From NCBI GenBank assembly GCA_947632005.1, contig CANRNU010000011.1:1-64000 (forward strand): a DNA stretch of 64,000 bases, written 5' to 3'. This DNA is from an uncultured Oscillospiraceae bacterium (GTDB lineage Bacteria; Bacillota; Clostridia; Oscillospirales; Oscillospiraceae). Positions 62,187 to 64,000 of the stretch are shown piece by piece. Each line of letters begins with the position of its first letter. The stretch's first letter is position 1. The notes beneath the pieces were generated by a model. It was given only the letters and a program-made list of their open reading frames with translations. It ran no database searches and was not told where the DNA came from. Made by a program: the position numbers and the translations under genes.

Positions 62187-63121
62187 CTTGTCAGAATTAC
62201 AGCTGCAAGGACGCAAACAGTGTAGAGAGAGAACAGGAACGCACTTTGACCGTCAAGGACTTGTCCCACGTCAACTATGACCCCGCCAAATCGTCCCATA
62301 ACGTGGTCTTGGAGCATGACCGACGAGCGGATGGGTTTACTACGTTCAGAGCTTATGTGAAGGACTACAAGGAGCGAGAGGGCGTGACAGGCCGTTTCAA
62401 TGTGGATACATCCAGCGACAGGAACGCAACCAAAGTGTTGTCTTGTTTCGTGATGTCTGGCAGCCATGACCTGATAGCGAGCATGACGAGAGCCGAGCAA
62501 ATTAAGTATTTCAGAGCAGGGCTGGACTTTCTCAAAGAAGAATACCCATCCTTTCATATTGTGGACGCCCGCATACACTACGATGAAAAGGGTCTGCCTC
62601 ACATGCACACATCCATGCTCCCGATACACATCAAAGAGGACGGGAGCAAGAGCTTTAATGTCAGTCAGCACCAAAGGGGCAAGGACTATTTTAGGGGGTT
62701 TCAAGATCGGTTCTATGAATACATGAAAGAGCGTTATCCAGATAAGGCGTTGGAGCGCACAGATCCTAACAAAGACCACGATAAGAAGCTAACCGTCAAG
62801 GAGTACAAGGAGAACCAAGACCTTAAACACGAGTTGGAGCAGGAGCGTCAACGTCTGCTCGCCAAGGGAGAACGCTTAAAGGATATAGGGCACCGATTAA
62901 ATGAGGCTTATGAGCGGTCTGAACAGGCATACCAGTACAATCTCCAAGTGGAGCGATACTGTCAGGAGCAAGGGCTTACACTGGCGCAGTATGAGAAGCA
63001 ATGCTTCTGGGCGGATCGCGGATATGGGGAATACCCAGAACCAGAAGGCAGAAATCCAGACAGGGATAAGGAACAGGAGAGAGGGCTGGAGCCTGACGAT
63101 AGAGGGGAAAGGGAGCGATAA
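62183..63121 (+). CDS. MobV/Pre-type plasmid mobilization relaxase
   Basis: The 312-aa relaxase nicks the transfer origin and pilots the strand during conjugative mobilization. The MobV motif III (metal-binding histidines) is HYDEKGLPHMH near residues 131-141; the N-terminal DLSHVNYDPAKSSHNVVLEHDR fits the Mob/Pre family. The C-terminal third is charged and probably coiled (EQERQRLLAKGERLKDIGHRL). It is shorter than many Mob proteins (about 400 aa) and resembles TnpZ of Tn4451-type elements in position. No mating-pore genes are present, so transfer would need a helper element. Confidence 0.9.
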   Translation: MTCQNYSCKDANSVEREQERTLTVKDLSHVNYDPAKSSHNVVLEHDRRADGFTTFRAYVKDYKEREGVTGRFNVDTSSDRNATKVLSCFVMSGSHDLIASMTRAEQIKYFRAGLDFLKEEYPSFHIVDARIHYDEKGLPHMHTSMLPIHIKEDGSKSFNVSQHQRGKDYFRGFQDRFYEYMKERYPDKALERTDPNKDHDKKLTVKEYKENQDLKHELEQERQRLLAKGERLKDIGHRLNEAYERSEQAYQYNLQVERYCQEQGLTLAQYEKQCFWADRGYGEYPEPEGRNPDRDKEQERGLEPDDRGERER

Positions 63122-63170
63122 AGTCAAAACGCCGTCCGCTGGGAACACTTTGTGTTTCTATTGGGTGGCG

Positions 63171-63199
63171 TTGACTTCGGAGGTGGGCTGTGCTACTAT
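63171..63199 (+). promoter_or_regulatory. Promoter of the element's regulator gene
   Basis: TTGACT at 63171-63176 and TACTAT at 63194-63199 with 17-bp spacing, in the gap after the relaxase gene. Confidence 0.55.
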
Positions 63200-63226
63200 T
63201 GCGGAAAGGCAAATCGGGAGTTGCTG

Positions 63227-63246
63227 ACTTAACAACAGTGTTAAGT
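63227..63246. promoter_or_regulatory. Palindromic operator candidate
   Basis: ACTTAACA-ACAG-TGTTAAGT, a perfect 8-bp inverted repeat about 30 bases after the predicted -10 box and 75 bases before the regulator start. Size and symmetry suit a Cro/CI-type dimer, implying autoregulation. Confidence 0.55.
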
Positions 63247-63321
63247 TAAATGGCGTTCTGCGTGCTGTTTCTTACAATCACGCTTTGCTATCATAGAGGT
63301 ACAAAGCTCAGGAGGTCATGT

Positions 63322-63723
63322 ATGGATATTGGTCGGGCTATAAAGGAGTTAAGACAAAAAAGAGGCATTACACAGGAGGAATTATCGGATACGTTGCGGG
63401 TATCTATCCAGACGATTTCCCGCTGGGAGAACGGCGTGAATGCCCCTGACCTGTCAATGCTCCCACAACTTGCCTTATATTTCAGAGTGACCACAGACTA
63501 TTTGCTGGGCGTGGAAAGGAATGAGACTATGGCAAAACTGATAAAAACCACAGAGACGTTTGAGTTGGCGTCCAAACAGGAAGCCGAAGAAATGGTGCTA
63601 AAATTCAAGGGAGAGAAATTCCCTGTGTTGAAGGACTACAAGATTACCGCTGATGGAGATAAGGTGATATTGGAAGTTACAAAGGAGTTCAACAGCGATT
63701 TGGAGAGCATGAAGTTCAACTAA
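63322..63723 (+). CDS. XRE (Cro/CI)-family transcriptional regulator
   Basis: The product is 133 aa from ATG 63322, 7 bases after AGGAGG. An N-terminal HTH_3 domain (about 1-62) with ITQEELSDTLRVSIQTISRWENG is followed by YLLGVER and a C-terminal alpha/beta segment of about 65 residues with no recognised ligand site (FPVLKDYKITADGDKVILEVT). It probably controls the element's own genes through the palindrome at 63227-63246. Confidence 0.9.
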   Translation: MDIGRAIKELRQKRGITQEELSDTLRVSIQTISRWENGVNAPDLSMLPQLALYFRVTTDYLLGVERNETMAKLIKTTETFELASKQEAEEMVLKFKGEKFPVLKDYKITADGDKVILEVTKEFNSDLESMKFN

Positions 63724-63928
63724 TTTATAGAGTTCGACAACTTCCCATTTGTCGGGCTGGCGGTTGTTAAGCGTCGGTTTTGAAACACCTTTTCTTTGAC
63801 CCTGAGAGCAGCAGACAACTAACAGAGAAAAATTGCCCTGATTTCGGCAGGATGGGTTTGAATTCCGTCCATGTTCTAATTGCCCGTCGGGGTGGTTTTA
63901 AATCAATCCAGGAAAATTTTTCTTTACA
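63724..63928. other. Noncoding right end of the element
   Basis: About 200 bases between the regulator and the right terminal repeat. I see no credible gene. A small inverted pair GACAA...TTGTC just after the regulator stop (63736-63753) may aid termination. Confidence 0.45.
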
Positions 63929-63946
63929 TCTATATCAAATGATGAT
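63929..63946. other. Right terminal inverted repeat and attachment site
   Basis: TCTATATCAAATG (63929-63941), two bases, then the core GAT (63944-63946). Its reverse complement CATTTGATATAGA matches the left repeat CACTTGATACAGA at 11 of 13 positions. Confidence 0.8.
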
Positions 63947-64000
63947 TCCCTGGACTGGAAGGACCTGAGCGCGGAGGAGATCACAAAGCGCGTCACGGCC
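63944..64000 (+). pseudogene. Polysaccharide deacetylase, resumed 3' part (runs off the window)
   Basis: GC-rich host-type sequence encoding DSLDWKDLSAEEITKRVTA, which continues the deacetylase frame exactly at codon 179 when the element is removed. The WDVDSLDWKDL context is typical for PdaB/NodB-type deacetylases. It has no start of its own, and the gene's end lies beyond the window. Confidence 0.85.

Larger units (their letters stand above)
59787..63943. mobile_element. Integrated 4157-bp mobilizable element with serine recombinase and MobV relaxase
   Basis: The element lies between GAT at 59787 and the matching GAT at 63944. Removing 59787-63943 joins GACGTG to GATTCCCTGG and restores the deacetylase frame (QWDVD-SLDWKDL). 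Base composition is clearly lower in GC than the flanks. It encodes a large serine recombinase, an oriT-like region, a MobV/Pre relaxase and a Cro/CI-type regulator, with no antibiotic resistance or other cargo. The GA core with internal imperfect inverted repeats matches what is known for Tn4451/TnpX-type elements. Confidence 0.88.

Overview
The window reads as a chromosomal segment of a GC-rich, endospore-forming member of the Clostridia, most likely an Oscillospiraceae-type gut bacterium. The evidence is dense same-strand operons, strong AGGAGG ribosome-binding sites, and sporulation or germination genes (YpeB, a SpoIVFB-like site-2 protease, GerW/YtfJ, a PdaB-like deacetylase). A fused IspH-ribosomal protein S1 gene, which is typical of Clostridia, and SLH surface anchoring agree. 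The taxon is inferred from gene content and was not tested against a database.

Layout. 1-4.9 kb: an MMPL exporter and a heptad-repeat membrane-associated partner, divergent from a TetR regulator. 5-9.9 kb: cysteine desulfurase, then mtaB (tRNA modification) and serC-serA (serine synthesis). 10-14.6 kb: a 1174-aa SLH/NlpC-P60-like surface protein and three overlapping small unknown genes. 14.7-20.3 kb: trpS divergent from gltX, ypeB, a zinc-ribbon membrane protein, and a tRNA-Gly/tRNA-Pro unit whose spacer holds a 110-bp tandem repeat. 20.3-28.2 kb: a tiny membrane peptide with a SpoIVFB-like protease, a radical-SAM pair, rplS-lepB-rbgA-rnhB-yraN-thrC. 28.4-45.9 kb: DUF1540, phosphoesterase, tig-clpP-clpX-lon-engB, a second site-2 protease, scpA-scpB, DUF2953, gerW, a D,D-carboxypeptidase, rluB, an RpiR-type regulator, an HI0933-type flavoprotein, cmk and ispH-rpsA. 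46-48 kb: recG (reverse). 48.1-57.5 kb: an oligopeptide ABC importer with several structural oddities. 58-59 kb: an orphan TRAP solute-binding protein.

The most interesting region is the right end. A PdaB-like polysaccharide deacetylase gene starting at 59253 is cut after codon 179 by a 4157-bp, lower-GC mobile element. The rest of the gene resumes in frame at 63944, and joining the flanks gives an uninterrupted reading frame. The element carries a large serine recombinase, an inverted-repeat and oriT-like region, a MobV/Pre-type relaxase with a coupled 7-codon leader, and a Cro/CI-type regulator with a palindromic operator. It has imperfect terminal inverted repeats placed symmetrically two bases inside a GA core at both ends. 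The organisation resembles a cargo-less miniature of the Tn4451/TnpX type. Because it interrupts a probable sporulation gene, skin-like developmental excision is a testable possibility.

Other notable signals are an internal SD and start (plus a promoter-like AT-rich island) inside ispH-rpsA, a charged insertion in OppD and a C-terminal membrane hairpin on OppF, and a three-hairpin leader ahead of the opp operon. Two copies of a 135-bp intergenic repeat and a basic/acidic low-complexity tail on trigger factor also stand out.
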